Below, in pieces: positions 9,176 through 17,592 of a stretch of 64,000 bases of DNA; positions within the stretch are counted from its first letter, which is position 1; every line of letters begins with the position of its first letter. The stretch spans positions 3,348,001-3,412,000 of the forward strand of contig NZ_CP151762.1 in assembly GCF_038443675.1 (NCBI RefSeq), written 5' to 3'. The DNA comes from Yoonia sp. G8-12 (GTDB lineage Bacteria > Pseudomonadota > Alphaproteobacteria > Rhodobacterales > Rhodobacteraceae). The translations under genes were made by a program, and so were the position numbers. The notes beneath the pieces are model-generated. The model did not search any database and was not told the DNA's origin. It saw nothing but the letters and a program-made list of their open reading frames with translations.

Positions 9176-9535
9176 TTAGGTTTGCACCCATTTACCTGCC
9201 TGCGATGGCAAAAAGGCCTCCACGGCGGCGGTTACAACGACAGCTGTATCGCCTGTTTCCGGGTTCGGGATATTCAAACCACCCTGCACAACGCTGACCT
9301 CGGCACGTCCACGCGGCAGACCGGACTTCAGCGCCTCGGTGTCAATCTTGTCAGGTTCCTGTGCGGCCACCGTCACCTGCACGCGCATTTCGGTGTGCGG
9401 CAGGTCGATGCTTTCAAAGATGGGCAGGGTTGAATGGCGGATGGCATCCTCGATCGCGCGGCGTGCCGCTTTTTGGTAATCCATCCCATGCAGGTCGTTG
9501 CCCATGCCCATTTCAATGATGACGCGTTGTTCCAT
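9176..9535 (-). CDS. Lin0512-family protein, copy with intact motif
   Basis: A 119-residue member of the Lin0512 family of unknown function. The family motif, as I recall it, is GxGxDxHG near the N-terminus; here residues 10-17 are GMGNDLHG, a full match. Further similarity to the neighbouring copy includes QKAARRAIEDAI and VVQGGLNIPNPETGD. Its ATG overlaps the stop of the upstream copy (TGATG) and its own stop touches the bluB start, so it is translated within the cobalamin operon. A role linked to B12 is inferred from position only. Confidence 0.8.
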   Translation of the reverse strand: MEQRVIIEMGMGNDLHGMDYQKAARRAIEDAIRHSTLPIFESIDLPHTEMRVQVTVAAQEPDKIDTEALKSGLPRGRAEVSVVQGGLNIPNPETGDTAVVVTAAVEAFLPSQAGKWVQT

Positions 9536-9879
9536 CAGGCGCGCTCCATCTCGAATGACACGTTGATCGCCACATTGGCGATTACCGTAGGTTTGCCGTC
9601 GGGGCGGGGGATATCAAGGCCTCCGTGGTGAACGGTGATGGTGGGCTGGCCGTAGGGAAAGATATCTTTCAGGCTTTCGGTATCGACCAGATCGGGGTGT
9701 TGAACGCCGATGACAACGTCAATCAGCATTGCTTCTTTGGGAAAGCCAAAGAGTTCGGCCATGTTGATTGAATTGTGCCAAAGCGCGTCTTGGAGACCCC
9801 GTCTGGCGGCTTGAGTGTAATCTTGGCGGCGCAGGCTGGTGCCCATGCCAAATTCAGTCAGGACGCGGTGTTTGGGCAT
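9535..9879 (-). CDS. Lin0512-family protein, copy with degenerate motif
   Basis: About 114 residues, clearly a paralogue of the next gene (YTQAARRGLQDALWHNS, VHHGGLDIPRPDGK). The N-terminal motif reads GMGTSLRR instead of GxGxDxHG, so the aspartate and histidine are lost. The ATG at 9879 (MPKHRV) has an AGAGG site five bases away; open codons further upstream are not conserved. The two copies may form a heteromer in which only one supplies the motif residues. Function unknown. Confidence 0.78.
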   Translation of the reverse strand: MPKHRVLTEFGMGTSLRRQDYTQAARRGLQDALWHNSINMAELFGFPKEAMLIDVVIGVQHPDLVDTESLKDIFPYGQPTITVHHGGLDIPRPDGKPTVIANVAINVSFEMERA

Positions 9880-9926
9880 TTTTACCTCTTGGCTCATTTT
9901 GGTTGTATCGGGCGGTCGCGGTGGCT

Positions 9927-10592
9927 TCATTCACCCGCTGCCAGTTGGAAACTGCGTTTATTGCGATCCCATCTCAAACCGGTGCGCTTTGCTATGATCT
10001 TGAAGCTATCGTGGAGCCCTATTGCATTTGCCCAGCGACCTATCGAGCGGACTGGCAGAGCGTGCACGTCGCCAAACCCGTCGACCAACACACATTCATA
10101 TCCGGCATCGCGATAACCGAAAACGAGGTTATGGGGTTTGAGATCACCGGCGCGGATACCCAGCGTATAGATCTGTTTCACAAACACATTGAAAAGACCA
10201 AGCTCATTCTCTGTGAACCTGCCTTCCTGTATCAACGTCCTCATGGTCTCACCCACCCCGCCTTGCGCACCAGAGACGCGCTCTGCAACGCAGGCCAAGC
10301 CGCGGTTTGTCGGTGCCAGACCATAAAGGTGGGTAATCGGCAGACGCATTTGCGGTGCCGGATAACGCAAGCGAATGCGCAAGTATTCATCGTATTCTTT
10401 GCGGATCAGGCGCAGGCGCGCGTCAGGGAAAAGCCATGTGGAAATGTCGCGAAACGTAAAGCGTATGCGCTGGTTTTCGATGTTGCGCAGCACTTTGAGA
10501 AGTTTAGTGGGATCGGAAGGGTGCTGATAGACATCACGTTCACCGCCACTGGCGATGTGGTCGCTGTCGCTCAGTTTGATTACATGATGCAT
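9927..10592 (-). CDS. YrbL-family, protein-kinase-like protein
   Basis: A 221-residue YrbL-type protein. It has kinase-fold landmarks: a glycine-rich start (ASGGERDVYQHP) with a lysine in LLKVLRN, a catalytic-loop-like RAGDLKPHNLVFG and a metal-loop-like LVDGFGD near the end. YrbL of enterobacteria is known mainly as a PhoP-regulated gene of unknown function. Here it stands between cobO and the Lin0512 pair on the same strand, 28 bases from cobO. It may phosphorylate a small molecule or protein; this is inference from the motifs. Confidence 0.8.
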   Translation of the reverse strand: MHHVIKLSDSDHIASGGERDVYQHPSDPTKLLKVLRNIENQRIRFTFRDISTWLFPDARLRLIRKEYDEYLRIRLRYPAPQMRLPITHLYGLAPTNRGLACVAERVSGAQGGVGETMRTLIQEGRFTENELGLFNVFVKQIYTLGIRAGDLKPHNLVFGYRDAGYECVLVDGFGDVHALPVRSIGRWANAIGLHDSFKIIAKRTGLRWDRNKRSFQLAAGE

Positions 10593-10620
10593 CTGATAGC
10601 TCCAGCACTGAAAGCCCGCT

Positions 10621-11247
10621 TTAGTATTCCACGCCGATCTGCGCTTTGATACCCGCGCGGAACGGGTGCTTTACCAGTTCCATTTCGGTAACCAGATCTG
10701 CCAGCTCGATCAGGTCCTCATGCGCATTGCGGCCGGTCAGGACGACATGGGTCATTTCAGGCTTGTGGTCGCGTAGGAAGGCCACCACTTCGGCAGCGCT
10801 CACGTAGTCATAGCGGATCGCTATGTTGATTTCATCAAGCAGAACCATGTGGTTGGTTTCATCCAGGATCAGCTCTTTGGCTTTGGCCCAGGCCGCCTGC
10901 GCCATTTCGGTATCGCGGGATTTGTCCTGTGTTTCCCAAGTGAACCCTTCGCCCATGGTATGGAAGGCGCAGGTGTCGCTGAATTTGGCAAGGATCAGGT
11001 CACGTTCGCCGGTGGACATGCCGCCCTTGATGAACTGGACCACGGCACATTTCATGTCGTGTGCGATGCAGCGAAAGATCATGCCAAACGCAGCTGAGGA
11101 TTTGCCCTTGCCTTTGCCGGTATGGACGATGACCAGACCCTTTTTATCGGTCTTGGTCGCCATGATTTTATCGCGCGCGGCCTTTTTCTTGGCCATTTTC
11201 ATCGCGTGGCGTTCGTCGCCTTGTGGTGTGGTGTCATCAGTCATCAT
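10621..11247 (-). CDS. cobO: Cob(I)yrinic acid a,c-diamide adenosyltransferase
   Basis: A 208-residue CobA/CobO-type corrinoid adenosyltransferase. The P-loop is HTGKGKGKSSAAFG, followed by VVQFIKGG and MVLLDEINIAIRYDYV, all conserved in the family. It transfers the adenosyl group of ATP to the cobalt(I) corrinoid. A basic N-terminal stretch (MKMAKKKAARDK) precedes the P-loop. AGGAG precedes the twin ATG at 11247/11244. It follows cobN on the same strand with the palindrome at 11298 between them. Confidence 0.95.
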   Translation of the reverse strand: MMTDDTTPQGDERHAMKMAKKKAARDKIMATKTDKKGLVIVHTGKGKGKSSAAFGMIFRCIAHDMKCAVVQFIKGGMSTGERDLILAKFSDTCAFHTMGEGFTWETQDKSRDTEMAQAAWAKAKELILDETNHMVLLDEINIAIRYDYVSAAEVVAFLRDHKPEMTHVVLTGRNAHEDLIELADLVTEMELVKHPFRAGIKAQIGVEY

Positions 11248-11297
11248 AGGCTCCTTTTGAGGCGCAACGTAGCGGGTTGGCGAGGTGGTAGCAAAGG

Positions 11298-11323
11298 GTA
11301 AGGTGGATCTCGATCCACCCTAC
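11298..11323. repeat. 26-base palindrome at the cobN stop codon
   Basis: The arms GTAAGGTGGATC and GATCCACCCTAC pair with one mismatch around a two-base centre. The element covers the cobN stop codon (11322-11320). Almost the same 26-base design occurs at 44365-44390, also on a stop codon. It may form a terminator-like or mRNA-stabilising hairpin between cobN and cobO. Confidence 0.75.
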
Positions 11324-14300
11324 GTCAGCAGTCCAGCAATGCGTGCCCGGGCAGAGTTCGACTTGGGTTGCCACAAATTGCGGTCAATCGCCTCTTGCAG
11401 CCTTTGGGCGATTTCCTTGAGCGCGGGCGCATTGGCATCGGCAATAAAATCCCGAGTGGCCTCATCTTTGATAAAGGCCTCTTCGACCAGATCAAAGTGG
11501 TGGTTGCGCACGGCCCCTGTTGTGGCGGCGAAGGCGAAAAGATAGTCGACCGTCGCCGCGATTTCGAACGCGCCTTTGTAGCCGTGCCGTTTGACCCCGT
11601 CGATCCATTTGGGGTTCACCACGCGGCTGCGCACCACGCGTCCGATTTCATCGTCGAGCGTGCGGATCATGGGCCGTTCGGGGCGCGAGTGGTCGTTGTG
11701 GTAGATGGGTCGGTCTTGGCCCTGCAACGTGTTGATGGCTGCGGCAGCCCCGCCTTCGAATTGGTAATAATCATCGCTGTCAAGAATATCGTGTTCGCGG
11801 TTGTCTTGGTTTTGCACCACCGCTTCGGCCTGCGACAGCCGCGCTTCAAATGCTTTTCGGTCCTTGCGTCCCTCAGCGCCTTTGCCGTAGGCGTAGCTGC
11901 CCCATTCCAGATAGGCCTCGGCAAAGTCGGATTTATCGGCCCAGATCCGTTCGTCGATCAGCGCTTGCAGGCCAGCGCCGTAGGCACCCGGTTTCGAACC
12001 AAAGACGCGCGTCTGGTCTTCGCCCGATTTGGTGCGTGCGGCGGCCGGGTTCAAGTCGTCTGGTTCGTCCATGGCCTGTACCGCGCGGGCCGCACTATCG
12101 ACGAGCGCAATCAATTGCGGGAAAGCATCGCGGAAAAAGCCGGAGATGCGCAGGGTGACGTCCACGCGGGGGCGCCCCAAAACTGATTGCGGTAGAACTT
12201 CAAAGCCGGTCACCCGTCTGTTGGCGCTATCCCACGTGGGTTTGACGCCCATCAGGGCCAGCGCCTGTGCGATATCATCGCCGCCGGTACGCATATTGGC
12301 GGTCCCCCATGCGGTGATCAAAAGGCTGCGTGGCCAGTCGCCGTGATCTTGCAGGTGTTTTTCGATCAGCAGGTTCGCGGATTTCCATCCCAAGGCCCAT
12401 GCCGTAGGGGTTGGTACGGCGCGGCTGTCGACCGAATAGAAGTTGCGGCCTGTCGGCAACACATCCAAGCGCCCACGTGTCGGGGCACCTGAGGGGCCGG
12501 GTGCGACGAAATAGCCTTTGAGTGCGCGTAGCAATGCAGACCCTTCCGCGCGGCCACAGGTTTGGACCGTCGGCAGGATATGCGTGTGAATTTCTGCAAG
12601 TACCGCCGCACTCATCGGCCCTGGCGGGCGCTCTTCGCTGGTGACAAGCCGTTGGGAGAGTTCTTCGAGTTTTTCGACCGTGTCACCATTGGTGCGCCAG
12701 GTGGTGCCATCATTTAATGCGTCAGGTTTTTCCGGCGGTATGCCTGCCATATCGCAGTCGAGCGGATCGATCGTCAGTTCCAGATCAGCAGCCATGGCGC
12801 GCAAGAGTGACGCGTCTTTGCCTTTGCCATTCCCACGTGGCACGCGGGCCAATGCAATGGCAAGATCCCGTTCTTGTTGGCCGGTTGGTGACTGTCCGAA
12901 GATATGCAGACCGTCGCGGATTTGCGCTTCTTTGAGTTCGCAAAGATAGGCATCAAGCTTGCCCAGATCGCCATCTTTATCGCCCGTGAAGCCTGCGTCC
13001 TTGGCAAGACCCGTCACATCCGAGAGTGACAGGATTTCGCCGCGCAGATGGTCAATGCGGCGCGGATCAACGCCGGCAGCTTCGTAGTATTCATCAACCA
13101 GTGCTTCGAGATCGCGTAGGGGCCCATAGCTTTCGGCGCGTGTGAGGGGCGGGGTCAGGTGGTCGATGATGACAGCCGATGTCCGCCGTTTGGCCTGCGT
13201 GCCTTCGCCGGGATCGTTGACGATAAACGGATAGATGTGCGGTGTGGGTCCAAAGACGGCCTCGGGCCAGCATGTCTCGGACAGGGCGACGGCCTTGCCC
13301 GGCAGCCATTCGAGATTGCCGTGTTTGCCCATATGGACGATGGCATCTGCGCCCCAGTGGTGTCGTAGCCAGAAATAGAAGGCCAAATAGTTGTGCGGCG
13401 GCACCAGATCGGGCGAGTGGTAGGTATCGGTTGGGTCGATGTTATAGCCGCGTGCGGGTTGCAGGCCGACGACAACGTTGCCGAAGCGGTGGATGCTGAG
13501 GGCGAAACTCGTGCTTGCGGGTTCTGTTGGAGCCTCCGGCGGGAGTTTTTCGGGCAAGATGATAAAGGGGTCATCTTCTGGCTTACCCCAGCGGCTGATG
13601 ATCTGTTCTTTGATGTCCCAAGGGAGAGTATCGAAGTATTGGTTGTAGATATCGAGAGGCAGCAATTCGCCGCCGTCCTTGTCTGCACGGTCTGTGAGCC
13701 AATTTGTCGGACCGGCCATGATTTGCGCCATGAGTGCTGCGCTGTCGGCAGGTGGGGCGACATCGTGACCATCGGCTTTGAGCAGGTGCATCACGTGTAC
13801 CGTTGCAGCAGGCGTATCAAGTCCGACACCATTGGCAAGCCGCCCGTCTTTGTTGGGGTAGTTGGCGAGGACCAGTGCTGTTTTCTTTTTCGCGGGTGGC
13901 GTCCGGCGCAGGTTCGCCCAGTTCTTGGTAAGCTGCGTGACAAAGTCGATCCTGTCACCCCGTGCCTGATACGTGGCGATTGGGCATTCTGTAGCCTCGT
14001 CAAAGAATGCTTCGCCTTTGAAGCTGACAGCACGGGACAGGATGCGACCGTCGACCTCTGGCAGGGCCACGTTCATAGCGATGTCGCGGGCGGTCAGGCC
14101 GTGTAGACCTTCGCTCCAGCTGGCCTCGGCAGCACCGGAGAGGATCACCTGGAAGATCGGGGCATCATTGCTGAGCAGCGGGTTCTGCGGGCTGTCGTCA
14201 CCGTCATGCGGGCTGCCCACGGCGAAGGCGGTACAGTTGAGGATCACATCCGGGGGTGCGGCTTCAAAGATCCGGTCTAGTGTTGCCGTGCTGACGGGGT

Positions 14301-15024
14301 CTTTCAGGCTGGCCACGAAAATGGGCAGCGGGTTGAGGCCTGCGCGCGATAAGCTGCGGGTCAGCCGGTTGATGGGATTAAGGCCTCCGCCTTGGACCAG
14401 TGCCCGGTAGAAAATGATCGGCACGACGGGTGCGGCGGCGATCCAGCCTGATTGTGCCGCTTGCAGATCGGCAATGCCTGCACCTGGCCAGTACACCCCT
14501 GCGCGCAAGAGCGGGCGCGGCGGGTTGGGTTTATCACCCCCGTCCAGCATGGTTTTGGCATAGGCGAGTAGATTAATGCTGTTTTCGGGGCCGCCTTCGA
14601 CGAGGTAGGACCAAAGTGTGTCATAATCCGCGGCACTGACGGTGGAGAGTTCGCGCAATTCGGGATCGGGTTTGTCATCACCGGGTAAAGCCGCGAAAGG
14701 AATGCCCGCCGCCCGCAGGCGGGCCGCATATTGGGTGAGCCCGTATTTCCAATAGCCTGCACCGCCCAGAATTCGCGCGATCACCAGCCGTGATTTTGTG
14801 GCGCAATCGTCCAGATGTAGGTCAACCGACATCGGGTGTGTCAGATGCATCAAATTGGCCAACCGCAGTGTGGGGGGCGCGGTCATTTCTGCCCGCGCTT
14901 CGGCCAGTGCGGCCAGTTCGGTGTCTGCGGCAGAGATGATCACCACATCGGCAGGGGTTTGCCCCAGATCAACGGGTTCAGTGCCATCAGAAATCGCACC
15001 GGGCGTTGCAGCAAGCAGGTGCAT
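11320..15024 (-). CDS. cobN: Cobaltochelatase subunit CobN
   Basis: About 1234 residues, the size of CobN, the porphyrin-binding large subunit of the aerobic cobaltochelatase that inserts cobalt into hydrogenobyrinic acid a,c-diamide together with CobS and CobT (not in this window). Conserved blocks include VVGLQPARGYNIDPTDTYHS, VHMGKHGNLEWLPGKAVAL and the FIVNDPGEGTQAKRR loop. I prefer the ATG at 15024 (MHLLAATPG); 15039 is also open. At about residues 486-499 the translation IILPEKLPPEAP comes from a dispersed repeat and appears to be an insertion just before HRFGNVVVG. It belongs to the minus-strand cobalamin group. Confidence 0.95.
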   Translation of the reverse strand: MHLLAATPGAISDGTEPVDLGQTPADVVIISAADTELAALAEARAEMTAPPTLRLANLMHLTHPMSVDLHLDDCATKSRLVIARILGGAGYWKYGLTQYAARLRAAGIPFAALPGDDKPDPELRELSTVSAADYDTLWSYLVEGGPENSINLLAYAKTMLDGGDKPNPPRPLLRAGVYWPGAGIADLQAAQSGWIAAAPVVPIIFYRALVQGGGLNPINRLTRSLSRAGLNPLPIFVASLKDPVSTATLDRIFEAAPPDVILNCTAFAVGSPHDGDDSPQNPLLSNDAPIFQVILSGAAEASWSEGLHGLTARDIAMNVALPEVDGRILSRAVSFKGEAFFDEATECPIATYQARGDRIDFVTQLTKNWANLRRTPPAKKKTALVLANYPNKDGRLANGVGLDTPAATVHVMHLLKADGHDVAPPADSAALMAQIMAGPTNWLTDRADKDGGELLPLDIYNQYFDTLPWDIKEQIISRWGKPEDDPFIILPEKLPPEAPTEPASTSFALSIHRFGNVVVGLQPARGYNIDPTDTYHSPDLVPPHNYLAFYFWLRHHWGADAIVHMGKHGNLEWLPGKAVALSETCWPEAVFGPTPHIYPFIVNDPGEGTQAKRRTSAVIIDHLTPPLTRAESYGPLRDLEALVDEYYEAAGVDPRRIDHLRGEILSLSDVTGLAKDAGFTGDKDGDLGKLDAYLCELKEAQIRDGLHIFGQSPTGQQERDLAIALARVPRGNGKGKDASLLRAMAADLELTIDPLDCDMAGIPPEKPDALNDGTTWRTNGDTVEKLEELSQRLVTSEERPPGPMSAAVLAEIHTHILPTVQTCGRAEGSALLRALKGYFVAPGPSGAPTRGRLDVLPTGRNFYSVDSRAVPTPTAWALGWKSANLLIEKHLQDHGDWPRSLLITAWGTANMRTGGDDIAQALALMGVKPTWDSANRRVTGFEVLPQSVLGRPRVDVTLRISGFFRDAFPQLIALVDSAARAVQAMDEPDDLNPAAARTKSGEDQTRVFGSKPGAYGAGLQALIDERIWADKSDFAEAYLEWGSYAYGKGAEGRKDRKAFEARLSQAEAVVQNQDNREHDILDSDDYYQFEGGAAAAINTLQGQDRPIYHNDHSRPERPMIRTLDDEIGRVVRSRVVNPKWIDGVKRHGYKGAFEIAATVDYLFAFAATTGAVRNHHFDLVEEAFIKDEATRDFIADANAPALKEIAQRLQEAIDRNLWQPKSNSARARIAGLLT
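13529..13570 (+). repeat. Dispersed repeat copy lying inside cobN
   Basis: The stretch GGAGCCTCCGGCGGGAG, then TTTTTCGGGCAAGATGAT, matches copies at 44442 (plus) and 31222-31258 (minus), which are intergenic. Here it is inside cobN, antisense to it, and keeps the reading frame open, adding roughly a dozen residues rich in proline, glutamate and leucine. Confidence 0.8.
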
Positions 15025-15071
15025 TAGTGCGGCCCCCATGCTATCTGGCGCGCAAACCTGAAAGAGAGATC

Positions 15072-15233
15072 ATGGATTACAAAGCCGCAGGCGCGCCCAA
15101 AATGGGCAAAAAAGCCCCCAAGCACCAAGAACACAACGCCCATGGTTCGCGCAAAAAGCCCTTTGGGACGCGTGAAGACAAGGTCGCGTTGTTGGCGCGC
15201 ATGAAGAAGGCTGCTGAGGAAAAGAAGGGCTGA
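15072..15233 (+). CDS. Small basic 53-residue protein, antisense to the cob operon
   Basis: MDYKAAGAPKMGKKAPKHQE begins a lysine-rich, soluble 53-residue protein with a charged helical tail (KVALLARMKKAAEEKKG). AGAGAGATC lies before the ATG at 15072. It is on the plus strand between the minus-strand GNAT and cobN genes, with only 47 bases to the cobN start. I recall small conserved proteins of this kind next to cobN in related bacteria, but cannot confirm. Function unknown. Confidence 0.6.
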   Translation: MDYKAAGAPKMGKKAPKHQEHNAHGSRKKPFGTREDKVALLARMKKAAEEKKG

Positions 15234-15235
15234 CG

Positions 15236-15685
15236 TCACAGCGCTTTCTCCATGAAGATTGAGCTTTTGGCGGTCACGTAGTCGCCAAAGACACCACATT
15301 CCATAAATCCGTGCCGCGCATAGAGCCTGTGTGCGGGGTGCAGCACATTACCGGTTTCCAATTTGAGCATAGAGAGGCCTTCGTCGCGGGCGGTGTCCTC
15401 AATCTGGCGCAGAAGTGCGGCGGCGACGCCTTTGCCCCGCGCGGATTCGGATACGAACATTGATTTGACCTCACCATAGTTGGCTTTCACCATCAGCGCG
15501 CCAGTTCCCAAAACCTCGTCACCCATCCGCGCGGTGTAGAAATAAATATTCGGTGCCATCAGATCGTCGATATCGAGGTAAAAGTTATCCTCGGGCGCAA
15601 ACAGGCTCTGCATCAGGGCGTGGCTTTGCTTGAGCAAAGCGGTCGCCTGTGGGTGATGCGGGTCTGTTTGCGCGACGATGATCAT
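15236..15685 (-). CDS. GNAT-family N-acetyltransferase
   Basis: A 149-residue GNAT protein. The acetyl-CoA-binding motif A is VKSMFVSESARGKGVAAALL (R/Q-x-x-G-x-G/A type), followed by RLYARHGFMECGVFGDY. It moves an acetyl group to an amine of an unknown substrate in the cytosol. Its ATG overlaps the stop of cobW (ATGA, 15685-15682), so it is translated from the cobW message. A role in cobalamin formation is not evident, and the coupling may be incidental. Confidence 0.88.
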   Translation of the reverse strand: MIIVAQTDPHHPQATALLKQSHALMQSLFAPEDNFYLDIDDLMAPNIYFYTARMGDEVLGTGALMVKANYGEVKSMFVSESARGKGVAAALLRQIEDTARDEGLSMLKLETGNVLHPAHRLYARHGFMECGVFGDYVTAKSSIFMEKAL

Positions 15686-16764
15686 GCTTGCAGGGCGGCA
15701 GTAATCGCTGAATGATCCAATCCGGCCTCGCCGATCACTACCAGCCGCGTTTCGCGGGGTGCAGCGCCGAAGGGTTGGTCGAAATAGGTATCCACGCGGG
15801 GGCCGACGGCCTGAAGCGTCAGGCGCATGGGTTTGCCAGCGACGGCCACGAACCCTTTGAGGCGCAGAATATTGTGCGCGCGGATAACATCCGCGATTTG
15901 TGCGGCAAAGGCATCCGCGTCGGCAATCTCTCCGCGGGTGACGATGAAGCTTTCGAATTCGTCGTGGCCATGTTCGTGCGCGTGATTATGGTGGTCGTCT
16001 TCGTCGTCATCATGGTGATGATGGTGGTGGATTTCATGGCGTGATGCCAGATCACCTTCGGCACCGATCCCTTGGCCCAAAAGCACATCAACAGGTAGAG
16101 CGCCCATGCTCGCCTTGATCACCTGAACGCCTGCGCGTGCCTCTGATTTGAGTTTGTTGGTCAAGCTGTCAGCCTCTGCTGCCTCAAGCAGGTCAATCTT
16201 GTTCACGACGATCATATCTGCACAGGCGACCTGATCTTCAAACAGCTCGGACAGCGGTGTTTCGTGGTCGAGGTTTTCGTCTTGCGCGCGCTGGGCATCA
16301 ACGGCGGCCACGTTATGCGCAAATTGTCCGTCGTGGACGGCGCGGCCATCCACAACGGTCACGACGCCGTCCACGGTGACTTTGGTGGAAATGCCGGGCC
16401 AATTGAACGCGCGCACCAGTGGTTGCGGCAAAGCAAGGCCGGAGGTTTCAATCACGATGTGATCTGGCTTGTGTTCGCGCGCCAGCAGTGCCTCCATCGT
16501 AGGGATGAAATCATCAGCCACGGTGCAGCAGATGCAACCATTTGACAGCTCGACGATATCATCCTCGGAACAGACCTCATCGCCGCAACCTTTGAGGATA
16601 TCGCCATCCACGCCCAGATCGCCGAATTCGTTGATGATCAGCGCAATCCGCTTGCCCTGCGCGTTTTGCAGCATGTGGCGGATGAGCGTCGTTTTGCCTG
16701 CACCGAGAAAGCCGGTGACAACGGTGGCGGGGATCTTGGCGGGCATATCTTTGGTCCATTCCAT
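15682..16764 (-). CDS. cobW: Metal-chaperone GTPase CobW
   Basis: A G3E-family GTPase of about 360 residues. The Walker A motif is TGFLGAGKTTLI, the metal site is NGCICC (CxCC type), and NKIDLL is the guanine specificity motif. A histidine/aspartate-rich stretch lies at about residues 245-275 before the C-terminal CobW_C domain. CobW is thought to deliver cobalt to the CobN chelatase. ATG at 16764 (MEWTKD) or 16749 (MPAKIP), or a GTG at 16794, could start it; I took the first. It heads the group cobW-GNAT-cobN. Confidence 0.9.
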   Translation of the reverse strand: MEWTKDMPAKIPATVVTGFLGAGKTTLIRHMLQNAQGKRIALIINEFGDLGVDGDILKGCGDEVCSEDDIVELSNGCICCTVADDFIPTMEALLAREHKPDHIVIETSGLALPQPLVRAFNWPGISTKVTVDGVVTVVDGRAVHDGQFAHNVAAVDAQRAQDENLDHETPLSELFEDQVACADMIVVNKIDLLEAAEADSLTNKLKSEARAGVQVIKASMGALPVDVLLGQGIGAEGDLASRHEIHHHHHHDDDEDDHHNHAHEHGHDEFESFIVTRGEIADADAFAAQIADVIRAHNILRLKGFVAVAGKPMRLTLQAVGPRVDTYFDQPFGAAPRETRLVVIGEAGLDHSAITAALQA

Positions 16765-16815
16765 ATCGCGTGTGAGGCACCTTTCTTGCGTCACCTCATG
16801 GAAGTTGCAAGGGGC

Positions 16816-17293
16816 CTATTGGATGAAGAATGTTTCTTCTACGAACAACGGCTGTCCGTCCGCGACCCAGACCTTGTGATCATTCCCGCCCAGATACAAG
16901 CGGATCGCCCCTTCCCCCTTGGGGAGGTTCACCAAATGGGGCATGTCGGCAGAGAGCCGTCCGATGTTCTTGCCATTGATAAACAGGTGTCTGTGGCCGG
17001 TGCCCGGTTTGACCGCCTGATTGACGTCTTGCGGTGTCATTTCAAAGCCATCCATCTTGAGCAAGAGGTTATGCCCAGAGGCAGGATCCGGCTGAAGATC
17101 AAGCACGATCGTCGGTGTGGGTAAATGGGATGGCCAGATGTTCTTGTGGTCGTCACTAAGGGTACCATAGGGCGCAGACCCCATCTGATGACCGCCATGC
17201 GTACCCCCCAGGCATCAGGACACTGCTGTCAAGCATCGTGCCTACGAATGTGCCAGCGGCAAATCCAACAACAAGAAAGGTGTTGTTTCGCAT
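16816..17293 (-). CDS. Exported or anchored protein of unknown function with apparent frameshift
   Basis: Two reading frames make one plausible protein of about 158 residues. From the ATG at 17293 comes MRNNTFLVVGFAAGTFVG, a signal or anchor helix. In another frame THGGHQMGSAPYGTLSDD continues to the stop at 16816 with LVLDLQPDPASGHN-like sequence (PTIVLDLQPDPASG), GHRHLFINGKNIGRL and a C-terminal beta-rich part. The frames meet at a run of six G (17204-17209 on the plus strand as C); five would restore one frame. It may be a sequencing error, a phase-variable tract or a real mutation. It lies just upstream of cobW. Confidence 0.6.
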
Positions 17294-17592
17294 ACGGGGC
17301 CTCTTATTCGCGATCTTTTCGATATAGTTGTGGCTCTATACGCTCAGCATACGCGATTGAACGTAGTTGCAAGAAACATGCTGTTTTCAGTCGAGGTTTA
17401 CTGGTCACCCTGCGGTTTGGCGGGACATCATGTCTGCCCGATGATGGCTGAACCCTAAAAGTAGGCCAAAAAATCGCAATATGTTGTGGATAACACGGCG
17501 GAACATGGCACATGCGGGGTGCCGGCCGTTGACTCGCGCCACAACGCAGGGCGATGCTTTCGCACCTTGAGGAATCAGACGGATAAGAATCG

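Noticed and set aside
12029..12346. Plus-strand open frames opposite cobN
   Set aside because: They are antisense to conserved CobN sequence and have no start signals.
15956..16040. Low-complexity GTG/ATG-rich tract on the plus strand in cobW
   Set aside because: It is simply the antisense of the His/Asp-rich metal-binding loop of CobW.
17520..17560. TTGACT-type promoter before smc
   Set aside because: A -35-like TTGACT is present at about 17528, but no convincing -10 follows at the right distance.
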